From Spirosoma sordidisoli (GTDB taxonomy: Bacteria; Bacteroidota; Bacteroidia; Cytophagales; Spirosomataceae): a stretch of DNA of 64,000 bases. The stretch is taken from positions 1,869,855 through 1,933,854 of the forward strand of contig NZ_SBLB01000001.1 of the NCBI RefSeq assembly GCF_004138325.1, given 5' to 3'. How positions within the stretch are numbered: the stretch's first letter is position 1; every line of letters starts with the position of its first letter. The notes below the pieces were generated by a model. That model was not told the DNA's origin and ran no database searches. It saw nothing but the letters and a program-made list of their open reading frames with translations. The position numbers and the translations under genes are program-made. Below, piece by piece: positions 53,932-63,423 of this stretch.

Positions 53932-55368
53932 ATGTCCAAGAAAACCAAGATTGTGGCCACCATTGGCCCGGCTTCCGAGACCAAAGAACAACTGCTGGCA
54001 CTGGCTCGGGCTGGCGTTAACGTCTTCCGGCTCAACTTCTCCCACGGCACCCACCAGGATCACCTCATGCGGCTTACCCGCATCCGCGAAATCAACGCCG
54101 AATACAACCTGAACCTTTGCATTCTGCAGGATTTACAGGGGCCTAAAATCCGCATCGGCAACGTGGAGCATAAAGACGGCGTCATGATTTTGCCCGGCAA
54201 TACGCTGACGTTCACGAACGACGACATCGTGGGTACGGCCGAGCGCGTCAGTACGCCTTACAAAGACATGTACAAAGATGTACACCCCGGCGAACGGATT
54301 CTGATGGACGACGGTAAACTGGAAGTGCGCGTACTGCGGACCGAAGGTACCGACGTCGTTACGGAAGTGGTCTACGGCGGCTCCATGAAGTCGAAGAAAG
54401 GCGTAAACCTGCCCAACACGAAGGTATCGATGCCCGCCGTAACCGAGAAAGACTGGGCCGATCTGGAGTTTGGTCTCGAAAACGACGCCGAATGGATCGC
54501 CCTGTCGTTTGTACGGGAAGCGTCGGAGATTCTCGAAATCAAAGAATACATCCGGTCGAAAGGCAAGAAAAGCCGCGTCATCGCCAAGATTGAAAAGCCC
54601 GAAGCTATTCAGAACATCGACGAAATCATTGCCGCTACCGACGGTCTGATGGTAGCGCGGGGTGACCTCGGCGTCGAACTGCCCGCCGAAGAAGTACCGA
54701 TGATTCAGAAAATGCTGGTCGAGAAATGCAACCGGGCGGCTAAACCGGTTATCGTGGCTACCCAGATGCTCGAAAGTATGATCGATGCGCCCCGCCCCAC
54801 CCGCGCCGAAATCAACGACATCGCCAATTCGGTACTCGACGGCGCCGACGCCGTTATGCTCAGCGCCGAAACGGCGTCGGGTAAATACCCGATCCTGGCC
54901 GTAGAGTCGATGGCCAACACCATCCTCCAGGTAGAGGCAGCCTCCGACGCCATCTATTACCGCTACCACGCCCACGTCAATGAGCAGCCCGGCGAGAACG
55001 TCATCAACGACAACGTGGTGATGAGCGCCTGCCGCCTGGCCCGCGACACCCGGGCAAAAGCCATCATCGGGATCACCAACTCGGGCTATACCGCCGTGCG
55101 GCTTTCGCACCACCGCCCCAAAGCCGACCTGTACGTCTTCTCGAACGATCCGCAGCTGCGCAATACGCTCGGCCTGTACTGGGGCGTTCAGGTGATGCCG
55201 TACGAACAGAACCCGGAACTGAACATCGATCAGACCGTAGAGGGTATCAAGCAGACGCTCATCAGCCAGAAAAAGCTGTCGTCGGGCGATATCTTCATCA
55301 ATACGCTCAGCATGCCGCTAACGCAGTCGCGCCGGACCAACACGGTCAAGCTCAGCACTGTCGACTAA
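53932..55368 (+). CDS. pyk: Pyruvate kinase
   Basis: Glycolytic enzyme converting phosphoenolpyruvate and ADP to pyruvate and ATP. The 478 residues start MSKKTKIVATIGPAS, with NFSHG in the active site, the conserved KIEKPEAIQNIDEI, MVARGDLGVE, and MLESMIDAPRPTRAE motifs, and a C-terminal allosteric-type domain. ATG 53932 fits the family and a promoter just upstream; the open frame further upstream (from 53731) has no similarity. Confidence 0.96.
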   Translation: MSKKTKIVATIGPASETKEQLLALARAGVNVFRLNFSHGTHQDHLMRLTRIREINAEYNLNLCILQDLQGPKIRIGNVEHKDGVMILPGNTLTFTNDDIVGTAERVSTPYKDMYKDVHPGERILMDDGKLEVRVLRTEGTDVVTEVVYGGSMKSKKGVNLPNTKVSMPAVTEKDWADLEFGLENDAEWIALSFVREASEILEIKEYIRSKGKKSRVIAKIEKPEAIQNIDEIIAATDGLMVARGDLGVELPAEEVPMIQKMLVEKCNRAAKPVIVATQMLESMIDAPRPTRAEINDIANSVLDGADAVMLSAETASGKYPILAVESMANTILQVEAASDAIYYRYHAHVNEQPGENVINDNVVMSACRLARDTRAKAIIGITNSGYTAVRLSHHRPKADLYVFSNDPQLRNTLGLYWGVQVMPYEQNPELNIDQTVEGIKQTLISQKKLSSGDIFINTLSMPLTQSRRTNTVKLSTVD

Positions 55369-55378
55369 TACGCGTCTC

Positions 55379-55457
55379 CTTCCGGAAAGCAGTCTGCTTT
55401 CCGGAAGAACCGGACATAAAAAAAAGCCGCGAAGCCAAGGGCCTGTCGCGGCTTTTC
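55379..55457. terminator. Twin terminator hairpins between pyk and the DUF5606 gene
   Basis: Hairpin 1 (55379-55407): CTTCCGGAAAGCAG pairs with its complement around one T. Hairpin 2 (55418-55457): an A-run, GCCGCGA pairing with TCGCGGC, then TTTT. The second looks bidirectional and serves the convergent genes on either side. Confidence 0.85.
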
Positions 55458-55480
55458 TGTTCTCACTGAAAATGAAGTTT

Positions 55481-55954
55481 TTAGGCCTTCGGCTCGTCGG
55501 TCGTCTCGGCTGAAGGGGTTTCGTCGGTGGTTTCGGCCACTTCGGGCTGGGCGTCGAATACCTCAGGCGCATGCTGGCGCAGAATGGTATACCAGACAAT
55601 GAGCTTCTTGATATCGGCAGGCCGTACCCGATCCCGATCGTAATTGGGCACAACGGTGGCCATAAACTCAGCCAATTCGTCGTTCGAGCCTTTGGGGTCA
55701 ACGGTCAAGGTATCGCCATAGGTCGTGTATACGCTCATCAGCACGTCGGCCAGCGGAGTCGACTGATCGTTTCCGTCGCCATCCACGTAGATGGATATAT
55801 CATTCAGGACCGAGACACGAGCCGTTGGGCCCATCATGGTCTTTGCTTTCTTATCATCGAGCGACTCAACAATAACGCCTGCCCGGCCTGGCTTCAGAAT
55901 TCGGTACAGGCCGCTATAACCGGCCACATTGGCAATCTGCTTTAATGCTTCCAT
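55481..55954 (-). CDS. DUF5606 domain-containing protein
   Basis: A 157-residue Bacteroidota-specific protein. The N-terminal two-thirds carry the DUF5606 pattern (LKQIANVAGYSGLYRILKPGRAGVIVESLDDKK and VSVLNDISIYV). The C-terminus is an acidic, Thr/Glu-rich low-complexity tail. It has no signal peptide, so it is cytoplasmic. Function unknown; it is read towards pyk and follows engB by about 100 nt on the same strand. Confidence 0.85.
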   Translation of the reverse strand: MEALKQIANVAGYSGLYRILKPGRAGVIVESLDDKKAKTMMGPTARVSVLNDISIYVDGDGNDQSTPLADVLMSVYTTYGDTLTVDPKGSNDELAEFMATVVPNYDRDRVRPADIKKLIVWYTILRQHAPEVFDAQPEVAETTDETPSAETTDEPKA

Positions 55955-56051
55955 AAGTAATCTACTAAATTGGTAACGCTACCTTGGTTGGTGTATTGTT
56001 AATTGAACTGAGTGATTGGCTGAATTTATCATCGATCACTCCGGCGCGGGT

Positions 56052-56687
56052 TTATTTGCCGGGCTTGAACCGCTTGACGCCCGCACTTTTCTCATACTCC
56101 TCGTTCAGCGGGCGGATGAACGAAAGAATGTCTTCGCGGCCTGCAGCGGTGACGGCCGATGTGATAAAGATCTGCGGCACCTCTTCCCAGGTTTCGAGCA
56201 GCCTGGCGCGGTAGTTGTTTAGGGTTGCCTGGAGCTTTACCGCACCCAGTTTTTCGGTTTTCGTGAAAACGATCACGAATGGCAACCCCCGATCGCCGAG
56301 GTTTTCCATGAAATCTAGGTCTATTTTCTGCGGCTCGATCCGCGAATCGACCAGCACAAAAATACAAAGCAGGTTAGGCCGGCTGGTCAGGTACCCATCA
56401 ATCAGCGCGGCAAACTTCTCGCGCTCGGTCTTGCTAACCTGCGCGTAGCCGTAGCCCGGCAAATCGACCAGGTACCACTGGTTATCGATGATAAAATGGT
56501 TGATGAGCTGTGTTTTACCCGGTTTACCGGATATTTTAGCCAGCGAAGCCCGACTCGTGAGCATGTTGATCAGCGACGACTTACCCACGTTGGACCGGCC
56601 AATAAACGCATATTCGGGTCGATCGGGCCGGGGGCATTTGGCAGGATCGGAGTTACTGACGAAAAATTCGGCTTGTTTAACGGGCAT
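56052..56687 (-). CDS. engB: Ribosome biogenesis GTP-binding protein EngB/YsxC
   Basis: A 211-residue TRAFAC-class GTPase that helps assemble the large ribosomal subunit. G1 is GRSNVGKS (30-37), the G2 region is GKPGKTQLINHF, G3 is DLPGYG, G4 is TKTEKL, and G5 is ITSA. Start at 56687 (MPVKQAEFF) is preferred: the open frame upstream (to 56741) has no family similarity. It is divergent from the thioredoxin gene. Confidence 0.95.
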   Translation of the reverse strand: MPVKQAEFFVSNSDPAKCPRPDRPEYAFIGRSNVGKSSLINMLTSRASLAKISGKPGKTQLINHFIIDNQWYLVDLPGYGYAQVSKTEREKFAALIDGYLTSRPNLLCIFVLVDSRIEPQKIDLDFMENLGDRGLPFVIVFTKTEKLGAVKLQATLNNYRARLLETWEEVPQIFITSAVTAAGREDILSFIRPLNEEYEKSAGVKRFKPGK

Positions 56688-56876
56688 CGTGGTAGTAGCT
56701 GAAATGGCCGCAAAGTTCGGAAAGAATGTGGACAATGGCATATGGTTTGCACCTTGTCATTTACAATGCCGTTATTAACTTGCTTTCAGAAATCGCGTCG
56801 CTGGAAACGAAAGGCACAAGGCTACGCGTTATTAATCGGAAAAGACTCACAGACTACCGGCGCGCCGGATCAACTC

Positions 56877-57335
56877 ATGAAAAAAGTAGTTTGGCTATTA
56901 ACCATTCTGTTTACCGGGCTTGGTGCTGTTTCTACAGACGCGGCCCGGTCGGTCCCCCCCACCAACCGCATCGGCGACGATAAACCGGAAGCGGGTATTC
57001 AGTTCACGGAGGCATCCTGGCGCGAGATTCTGAAGAAAGCCAAAGCCGAGAAAAAAGTCATTTTCCTCGATGCCTACGCCAGCTGGTGTGGCCCCTGCAA
57101 ACTGCTGCAAAAGCGGGTGTTCACCCAAAAAACCGTAGGCGACTACTACAACAGCCGGTTCATCAACGTGAAGATGGACATGGAAAAAGGCGAAGGTCCG
57201 GCCCTGATGCAGGTGTACCCCCTCGAAGCCTATCCAACGCTGCTGTTCATCGATGGCAACGGCCGGGTACTGAAAAAAGTACTGGGCTACCAGTCGCCCG
57301 AAGACTTGATTGCCATCGGCCGCAGCGTGAAATAA
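56877..57335 (+). CDS. Exported thioredoxin-like protein
   Basis: A 152-residue protein with a signal peptide (KKVVWLLTILFTGLGAVSTDA) and a thioredoxin fold. The active site is AYASWCGPCK with the two cysteines spaced CxxC, and a cis-proline is likely in EAYPTLLFI. It is probably a periplasmic disulfide oxidoreductase. ATG 56877 is chosen because it begins the signal peptide; the open frame upstream lacks one. It ends at the terminator 57354-57392. Confidence 0.9.
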   Translation: MKKVVWLLTILFTGLGAVSTDAARSVPPTNRIGDDKPEAGIQFTEASWREILKKAKAEKKVIFLDAYASWCGPCKLLQKRVFTQKTVGDYYNSRFINVKMDMEKGEGPALMQVYPLEAYPTLLFIDGNGRVLKKVLGYQSPEDLIAIGRSVK

Positions 57336-57353
57336 ATCACCGACATTCAGTAC

Positions 57354-57392
57354 AAAAAAAGCCTGCAGTCATACGACCGCAGGCTTTTTTTT
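57354..57392. terminator. Bidirectional terminator between thioredoxin and glycosyltransferase genes
   Basis: An A-run, GCCTGC with inner GTC, a 4-nt loop, inner GAC with GCAGGC, then eight T's. It separates two convergent genes. Confidence 0.9.
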
Positions 57393-57410
57393 GGCCAGAT
57401 CCGACCCGGA

Positions 57411-58625
57411 TCATACCGTTGTGGTCGAGGCAGCGCGGCTGACGGGTTTACGGTCTGTGGCTGCCTCCAGCAGACAGCGGGCCAGCTCGACCATAATCTG
57501 CTGCCGGCTGAATTGCCGAATGAAGTCAGGCCGGTACTGTGTCTGGTAGGGCGTCTGCTGCAGCTGGGTTACCAGCTCGGCCACGTTGCCGGGCGAAAAC
57601 AGCCGATAGTTACTGAGGTGTAGTCGAACAAATCGGGCTGCGTAGCCCCCCACCCCCGCCAGAATCGGTTTGTCAGTCGCTCCGTACTCGAACAGCTTGG
57701 AGGGCAGCACTCGTTTCAGAGCCCGCAGATTACTTAAGTGAACAAACAGATAATCGGCCCGCTGGTACTCGGCCAGCAGCGTTTTTCGGTCTACGGGCGG
57801 GCGCAGCTCCACGTTTTTCAACCCCCAGTCACGAACGGCCGCTTCGAGAGCCGACAGCCGGCTGCCATCGCCGATGACAACGAAACGAAACCGGTTGCCC
57901 AGCAGCCAGGCTGCCTGTGGAACGATGATCTCCAGCCGCTGCCCGGCCCCGATATTCCCCGCATATAGAATAGTTACGGGTCGGGTAGCGTCAGGCGCAG
58001 GGGTAACCGGATTGTTAGTAGGCATAAACTCTCTATCGATGCCGTTGGTGTAAAAGCTGTACGACGCCTGCCGGTACCGGCCGAAATAGCTGGTAAAACC
58101 TTCGGATACCAGGTTGATATGCCGGGCGTAGCCGAACGTGTACCGCTCCACCGCCCAGAGTACGGGGTTGAGTGGCCAGCTGAGCGGATGACCCAGCAGT
58201 TCCACTATGGTTTCCCGAAACAGATCGCGGATGTCGAGCAGCAACGGAATCCGGCGGCTTCGCGCCAGCCGGGCGCCCAGAAAGGCCGTGAACAAACGCG
58301 ACGACGATGCAATGACTACATCATAGTCGTGTACTTTAGTTAGCTGACGAGCAGCCCGGTAATACGCCCCGAACGACCAAATCTGATCCCGGAACCCGTT
58401 CGCGTGGGCCGGTACACTAATCCGGTCGATTACCAGATTTCCCCGTTCTTCGTGAGCCGGAGCCAGCCGGTAGAACGACTGGTATCGGTTGGGCTGCGTG
58501 GTGACCACGTGCAGCCGGTCATCGGCCGTCAGCTGCCGCGACAATTCGGCCACCAGCGCCGAGTTGCGGAACGACCCTGCACACAAGTCCGGCTCGAAAT
58601 AATAGGTTAAAAACAAAATAGTCAT
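57411..58625 (-). CDS. Glycosyltransferase, GT4-like (WbuB type)
   Basis: A 404-residue GT-B enzyme. The N-terminal half starts with MTILFLTYYFEPDLCAGSFRN, the start of the WbuB/fucosamine-transferase-like group. The C-terminal half has VTILYAGNIGAGQRLE and the sugar-nucleotide segment PSKLFEYGATDKPILAG. It is the last gene of the minus-strand operon; its start overlaps the upstream heparinase-like gene by 4 nt (ATGA). An N-acetyl-aminosugar donor is plausible because wecB is in the operon, but unproven. Confidence 0.88.
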   Translation of the reverse strand: MTILFLTYYFEPDLCAGSFRNSALVAELSRQLTADDRLHVVTTQPNRYQSFYRLAPAHEERGNLVIDRISVPAHANGFRDQIWSFGAYYRAARQLTKVHDYDVVIASSSRLFTAFLGARLARSRRIPLLLDIRDLFRETIVELLGHPLSWPLNPVLWAVERYTFGYARHINLVSEGFTSYFGRYRQASYSFYTNGIDREFMPTNNPVTPAPDATRPVTILYAGNIGAGQRLEIIVPQAAWLLGNRFRFVVIGDGSRLSALEAAVRDWGLKNVELRPPVDRKTLLAEYQRADYLFVHLSNLRALKRVLPSKLFEYGATDKPILAGVGGYAARFVRLHLSNYRLFSPGNVAELVTQLQQTPYQTQYRPDFIRQFSRQQIMVELARCLLEAATDRKPVSRAASTTTV

Positions 58626-60157
58626 TCAGCTAGCTGGATTATGGTGTTCAGGGTGGTAGCAAAGTCAACCGTCAGGCAGATACTGGGCCGCAACCGGTTA
58701 AAATCCACAGCCATCTCGTACGGAGTCAGCCGCCACGCTACTGGCCCATCTGACCGTAGCATCAGCCGCAGCGGACCAATCATGGCCCCGTTGTCAGTCA
58801 GGCTAACCGGCACATCCGGATGGGCATAAAACCGGGCTGTTCTCTGGCGATTGCCGGTGGTATGCCGCCCCGTAATCCGGTCGGCAATCCAGATACGGTC
58901 CGGGGCCAGGGTCCAGCGTCGCCAGTGGGTCAGGCCCAGATGCCGGTAGCCCGTATGCCGGGCCAGCAGGGTTGTTTCCGTATCGGTCAGTATCGTAACC
59001 CGTGCCCGGCGCCCCACCCGAAAAGCGGCCCAGACCTCCGATGAGTTCTGACCGGCTATCTCTACGGTATTGTGGGCTGCGGTACTGCGTTCCCACCGAC
59101 GGCGTTCGTTTCGTTCATAAGTCGACGTACCTACATCGACCAGTACCGGACGATTATCGACGTACAGCACAAACCCGAGGGTGTCGGCATGGGCGTGACC
59201 GGGCTGATGATCCGGCCCCACCGGCCCCACGTCGGCCAGCAGCTCATACCTGGGCCGACGGAACATACGATAGCCGGGCTGCCCGAACCGGGTGTCAGCC
59301 ACGGCCAAACCAGCTGTCGATGTCACAGAGATACTATCGTTCATCATTGGTAAATCACCGTTCCGAAACGTAATGGCCGCCAGCCAGCCCTGCATCTGGC
59401 TCACCTTCCGGGATACGACAGTTATCAACTCCGGGTCGTTGGGCCAGCGGTCCGCCAGCAGCATGGTCAGCAAGGTAATGAGCCGGTTCAGCAGCAGCCG
59501 GTGGTAGGTTGGACTTTGTTCGTAATGCCCTCCATCCGGCCCGATCTGACGGTTCAGCTCCGTACAGACGAGCCGAGTTGCTTTTCGTAACCAACGCTCA
59601 TCACGCCAATGTACTGAAGCCATCAGCAGCGCGATGCCATTTTCTAGTAAATGGTTGCCGCTCAGGTGATACTCGAGACGTTGCCATACCAGCCGGGCCT
59701 GCGCCTTCAGGTGCCGGTTCAGTACGACATCCTGAATCTGGTGCCACCGCAGAAACTGAATCCAGTTGACCAGCCGCAGGGAGGTCGGGTACGGCTCCAG
59801 CCCATCGCGCAACGAAGAGGTTTGCCGCACGAAGTCGTATAGCAGCGCCAGCCCCCGATCAGCCGCCATGGGTTTCGGCTCGTTCAGGTAGCTGAACCCG
59901 TTCAGGTGATAGGTCCAGAGTTTGCCGTATATGGCGTAATTCCAGTCGACGGTTTCGTGGAACGTAGCGGTTCGATTCAGGAACGTGAACGCAACCGGCG
60001 CTATGTCCGGCACACCCAACCGTATCACCCCGGCCGTAGACCAGCCATCGAACCCCCGCAGGCGCGGGGCGAAACGCAGCCGGTTCCAGACCTGGTAAAC
60101 GAGCTGGCGGGGCGTCAGGTGCCGCAGTGTACGCCAGTACAGACCGGGAGTTACCAT
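58622..60157 (-). CDS. Heparinase II/III family protein
   Basis: A 511-residue protein with an N-terminal alpha/alpha-toroid (about 1-300), including WIQFLRWHQ, LSGNHLLENG and DGGHYEQSPTYH, then a beta-sandwich with PGHAHADTLGFVLYVDNRPVLVDVGTSTYE and the heparinase II/III motif around HNTVEIAGQNSSEVW. There is no clear signal peptide, so it may act in the cytoplasm or be associated with the biosynthetic machinery, as is common for such genes in polysaccharide operons. It overlaps the upstream bi-domain gene by 7 nt. Lyase activity is inferred. Confidence 0.87.
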   Translation of the reverse strand: MVTPGLYWRTLRHLTPRQLVYQVWNRLRFAPRLRGFDGWSTAGVIRLGVPDIAPVAFTFLNRTATFHETVDWNYAIYGKLWTYHLNGFSYLNEPKPMAADRGLALLYDFVRQTSSLRDGLEPYPTSLRLVNWIQFLRWHQIQDVVLNRHLKAQARLVWQRLEYHLSGNHLLENGIALLMASVHWRDERWLRKATRLVCTELNRQIGPDGGHYEQSPTYHRLLLNRLITLLTMLLADRWPNDPELITVVSRKVSQMQGWLAAITFRNGDLPMMNDSISVTSTAGLAVADTRFGQPGYRMFRRPRYELLADVGPVGPDHQPGHAHADTLGFVLYVDNRPVLVDVGTSTYERNERRRWERSTAAHNTVEIAGQNSSEVWAAFRVGRRARVTILTDTETTLLARHTGYRHLGLTHWRRWTLAPDRIWIADRITGRHTTGNRQRTARFYAHPDVPVSLTDNGAMIGPLRLMLRSDGPVAWRLTPYEMAVDFNRLRPSICLTVDFATTLNTIIQLAE

Positions 60158-62304
60158 GCTGAAGAGGCTGATGGCGGATCAATAGCTGGCCGGAGGGTGA
60201 CCCAGCCGGTCTGGCGCAGGCTCTCCAGGGCGGCCAGCATGGCCTGGGTCGTGTTCACGCTCTCCGCGAACGGAATGGGCGGTTCGCTGCCCTGACACCG
60301 GTGCTGCGCCAGCGCCATCATCAGCGCCCGATGGCCCTTATCCTGCCGCCCCGCCAGCCGCGAGAAGTGGCGAAAGCCGTAGCCCGTCAGGCTTCGGTAG
60401 TTGTCGAGCACCAGCGTCCGGCTCTGGCTATGCACCTCAACCCGTTCCTTGACGTAAGCGCGGCTGCCAACAGCGAGGAAGTTCAGTACCCCCGTAGCGC
60501 CGTTGGCGTACTGGATGAGCAGCGAGGCCGAATCGGTTGTCTCGCTGGGCTGGGTTCCCATCGCCAGCAGACATACCCGCACCACCCGGCTACCGGTTAG
60601 AAAGGTAATCAGATCGACGCCATGGCAGCCTTCGCCCAACAGCCGCCCTCCCCCAGCAGCCCGGTCGTGTAGCCAAGACTGGACTGGCACCTCACCCACA
60701 TTCATAGTCATGGCCACATGCATCGGCACCGCATCGGATACGGCTCCGCCCAGCAGCGTCTTCATCCTCTGCACATAGGTCGAGTAACGTCGGTTAAACC
60801 CCACCGTTACGGTCCGACCCGACAGCCGCTGTGCCTCCACGACATCGGCCAGCTCAGCCTCCGACAGCGCCAGCGGTTTCTCGACAAAGACATGCTTACC
60901 CGCCCGCAGCGCGTCGACGGTGAGCCGGGCGTGGCTGTCGTGACGGGTAGCGATCAGGCATAGGTCGATTGTCGGGTCGTCGAGCAGGTGGCGGTAGCTG
61001 GAGGTAGCCTTTCCAATCCCGTAGACAGTTGCCAGCCGGGCCGCGCTTAGTCCACGTTCGCTGGCAATAATGGCGGGAATCAGGCCGACCTGCTTCAGCG
61101 CGGGCAGCAGGGTTGTTTTGGCGTAGTTACCCGCGCCGATCAGGCCTACCCCACCAGCCGAATCCGAAAACCGGCCGGGACTTATACAAACGACCGGACT
61201 GAGCGATACCGGGTCAGGATAGGAAAAGAGGGCAGCCACCGGCCCCGTCGATGTATATACTGAGCGGAAGTCGGTCAGCGGCACGGGCTCCGTCCGCAGG
61301 GCCGACACCGCCAGCTGACCGCTGGCCAGCAGCTGCAGAATAGTCTGAAAGTTCCGGTTTTCGGTCCAGCGAACAAATGGCAGCGGGTAATCGTGTCCCT
61401 GCTGCTCGTAGGTATCGTCGTAGCGACCGGGCCCGTATGAACACGACACCTGAAACGTCAGCTCTTTGGCGTAGAAGTCGGCCCGGTTCAGGTGCAGCCC
61501 TACCTGCCCTACCAGCACGATACGCCCCCGAACCCGACTCATTCGGGCGGCCTGGGTCAGGAGCGTATCACCCGATGCGGTAGCTGCGATGATCACCCCA
61601 TCGGCCCCGGCCTGACTCGTTAGCGATGCCACGGCCCGTAGTACGTCGGTCTGGTCCGGATTCAGCGCCAGCAGGCCCCGGCTCCGGGCCAGGTCGCAGC
61701 GCGACTCGTCGGGGTCCGTAGCCACCACCCGACAACCGTTGGTCCGAAGCAGATCGGCGGTCAGCTGCCCGATGAGCCCCAACCCGATAACCACGACCGT
61801 TTCGCCCAGGGTCGGGTTGAGCAGGCGGATACTCTGCAGCGCAATGGCTCCCACAACGGTAAAGGCGGCATCGTCGTCGCTGACCTCGTCGGGGACGGGC
61901 GCTACCAGCTTACGGGGTACGCAGACGACCTCCGCATGCGGACCATTGCTGACAACGCGCTGCCCCAGGTGCAGATCGGTTACCCCCTCGCCTAGGGCCA
62001 GCACCTCGCCAACGTTGCAGTACCCCAGCGGCACCGGCTGGTCGAGCCGCCGGCGCACCGCGGCTATGGTTGGCCAGAGGCCGTCGGTTTTCAGCTTGTC
62101 CAGCATCTGCCTGACCCGTTCGGGCTGCTGGCGGGCTTTGGCGAGCAGACTGGCCCGGCCGAACGCAACCAGCATCCGCTCCGTTCCCGCCGACACCAGC
62201 GACCGGCGCGTTCGGATCAGCACCTGCCCGGGCCTGACCCGTGGCGCGGGTACGTCATCAAGGCGTATCTGCCCGGTTTTCAACTCCAGAATCAGCTGTT
62301 TCAT
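60151..62304 (-). CDS. Bi-domain oxidoreductase: alcohol-dehydrogenase-like plus Gfo/Idh/MocA
   Basis: A 717-residue fusion of two NAD(P)-dependent domains. Residues about 1-350 are a medium-chain dehydrogenase with the Rossmann motif VVVIGLGLIGQL; the usual GHE zinc motif and Cys-rich zinc lobe are absent (LGYCNVGEV). Residues about 385-700 are Gfo/Idh/MocA: VGLIGAGNYAKTTLLP, the EKP motif (HVFVEKPLALS) and LLGEGCHGVDL. Such fusions occur in surface-polysaccharide operons and probably make a modified sugar. It overlaps wecB by 4 nt and the heparinase-like gene by 7 nt. Confidence 0.9.
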   Translation of the reverse strand: MKQLILELKTGQIRLDDVPAPRVRPGQVLIRTRRSLVSAGTERMLVAFGRASLLAKARQQPERVRQMLDKLKTDGLWPTIAAVRRRLDQPVPLGYCNVGEVLALGEGVTDLHLGQRVVSNGPHAEVVCVPRKLVAPVPDEVSDDDAAFTVVGAIALQSIRLLNPTLGETVVVIGLGLIGQLTADLLRTNGCRVVATDPDESRCDLARSRGLLALNPDQTDVLRAVASLTSQAGADGVIIAATASGDTLLTQAARMSRVRGRIVLVGQVGLHLNRADFYAKELTFQVSCSYGPGRYDDTYEQQGHDYPLPFVRWTENRNFQTILQLLASGQLAVSALRTEPVPLTDFRSVYTSTGPVAALFSYPDPVSLSPVVCISPGRFSDSAGGVGLIGAGNYAKTTLLPALKQVGLIPAIIASERGLSAARLATVYGIGKATSSYRHLLDDPTIDLCLIATRHDSHARLTVDALRAGKHVFVEKPLALSEAELADVVEAQRLSGRTVTVGFNRRYSTYVQRMKTLLGGAVSDAVPMHVAMTMNVGEVPVQSWLHDRAAGGGRLLGEGCHGVDLITFLTGSRVVRVCLLAMGTQPSETTDSASLLIQYANGATGVLNFLAVGSRAYVKERVEVHSQSRTLVLDNYRSLTGYGFRHFSRLAGRQDKGHRALMMALAQHRCQGSEPPIPFAESVNTTQAMLAALESLRQTGWVTLRPAIDPPSASSAW

Positions 62305-63398
62305 GACAGGGTAGCCGCTATACAGTCAGCAATGCGACGGGCCGTCTGGCCATCCCAGAGCGGGGGCACGGCCGCGGGTTGACGGGTTCCGGCCAGCAGG
62401 TCGGTTACGCGCATCCGTACCGTATTCGGGTTGAGGTCACTCAGGAGCTGGTTGGTGCCCAGGGTGGTGGTAACGGGCCGCTCGGTGGAGTCACGGAACG
62501 TCAGGCAGGGCACGCCGAGGTAGGTGGTCTCTTCCTGAACACCGCCCGAATCGGTAATGACCAGGGCCGCCTGGTCGAGCAGGTTCAGAAACTCGAGGTA
62601 GCCCTGCGGCTCCAGCACCCGGACATCAGGAAGCTGCTCCAGTTCATTCAGCAATCCAAACCGGGTCAGGCTGGCCCGCGTACGCGGGTGCATCGGGAAC
62701 AGGACCGTACGCTGCTGCGCCGTATCGCTGATCAGCTGCAGCAGAGTCCTGAGCCCGTCGGCCGAATCGACATTGGCGGGCCGATGCATGGTCATCAGGA
62801 TATATTGGTGGCGCTCGAGGCCCAGCGAGCGCACCGTATCCAGGGCTCTGGCCCGGGGCAGGCATTGCTGCAGCGCATCGATCAGCACATTACCCACAAA
62901 ATGAATCGTATGCGGTCGTACGCCCTCATACCGGAGGTTTTCCAGCCCGGCCGCTTCCGTAACGAACAGCAGGTCAGCCAGCTGGTCGGTCAGCAGCCGG
63001 TTGGTTTCTTCGGGCATGCGCCGATCACCGGACCGCAGACCGGCTTCGACATGGGCTACCCGGATGCCGAGTTGTACGGCCACCAGCGCACAGGCCAGCG
63101 TACTGGTCACATCCCCTACGACCACCACCCAGTCGGGACGTTCGGTGAGCAGTACGGCTTCAAACCGGGCCATGATGTCGGCCGTCTGCTGCGGAATAGA
63201 CCCCGGCGCTATTCCCAGCACATAGTCCGGTGCGGGCAGGTTCAGTTGCTGGAAGAAAAGATCGCTCAGCCGGGCATCATAGTGCTGCCCCGTATGCACA
63301 ATCAGGTTCGTCAGGGCCGGATGCGCGTTAAACGCCCGGTGCAGCGGAGCCACTTTCACAATATTCGGGCGGGTGCCGACAACGGTAATGAGTTTCAC
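62301..63398 (-). CDS. wecB: UDP-N-acetylglucosamine 2-epimerase (non-hydrolysing)
   Basis: A 365-residue enzyme that interconverts UDP-GlcNAc and UDP-ManNAc. The N-terminus is KLITVVGTRPNIVKVAPLHRAF; the middle contains AHVEAGLRSGDRRMPEETNR, and the C-terminal half contains ITDSGGVQEETTYLGVPCLTFR. The start codon is GTG at 63398, forced by the alignment of the conserved N-terminus. It supplies an N-acetylmannosamine-type precursor for the polymer. It overlaps the following bi-domain gene by ATGA. Confidence 0.95.
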   Translation of the reverse strand: MKLITVVGTRPNIVKVAPLHRAFNAHPALTNLIVHTGQHYDARLSDLFFQQLNLPAPDYVLGIAPGSIPQQTADIMARFEAVLLTERPDWVVVVGDVTSTLACALVAVQLGIRVAHVEAGLRSGDRRMPEETNRLLTDQLADLLFVTEAAGLENLRYEGVRPHTIHFVGNVLIDALQQCLPRARALDTVRSLGLERHQYILMTMHRPANVDSADGLRTLLQLISDTAQQRTVLFPMHPRTRASLTRFGLLNELEQLPDVRVLEPQGYLEFLNLLDQAALVITDSGGVQEETTYLGVPCLTFRDSTERPVTTTLGTNQLLSDLNPNTVRMRVTDLLAGTRQPAAVPPLWDGQTARRIADCIAATLS

Positions 63399-63423
63399 GG
63401 GGTCTGCGGGGTCTATTAGGGGT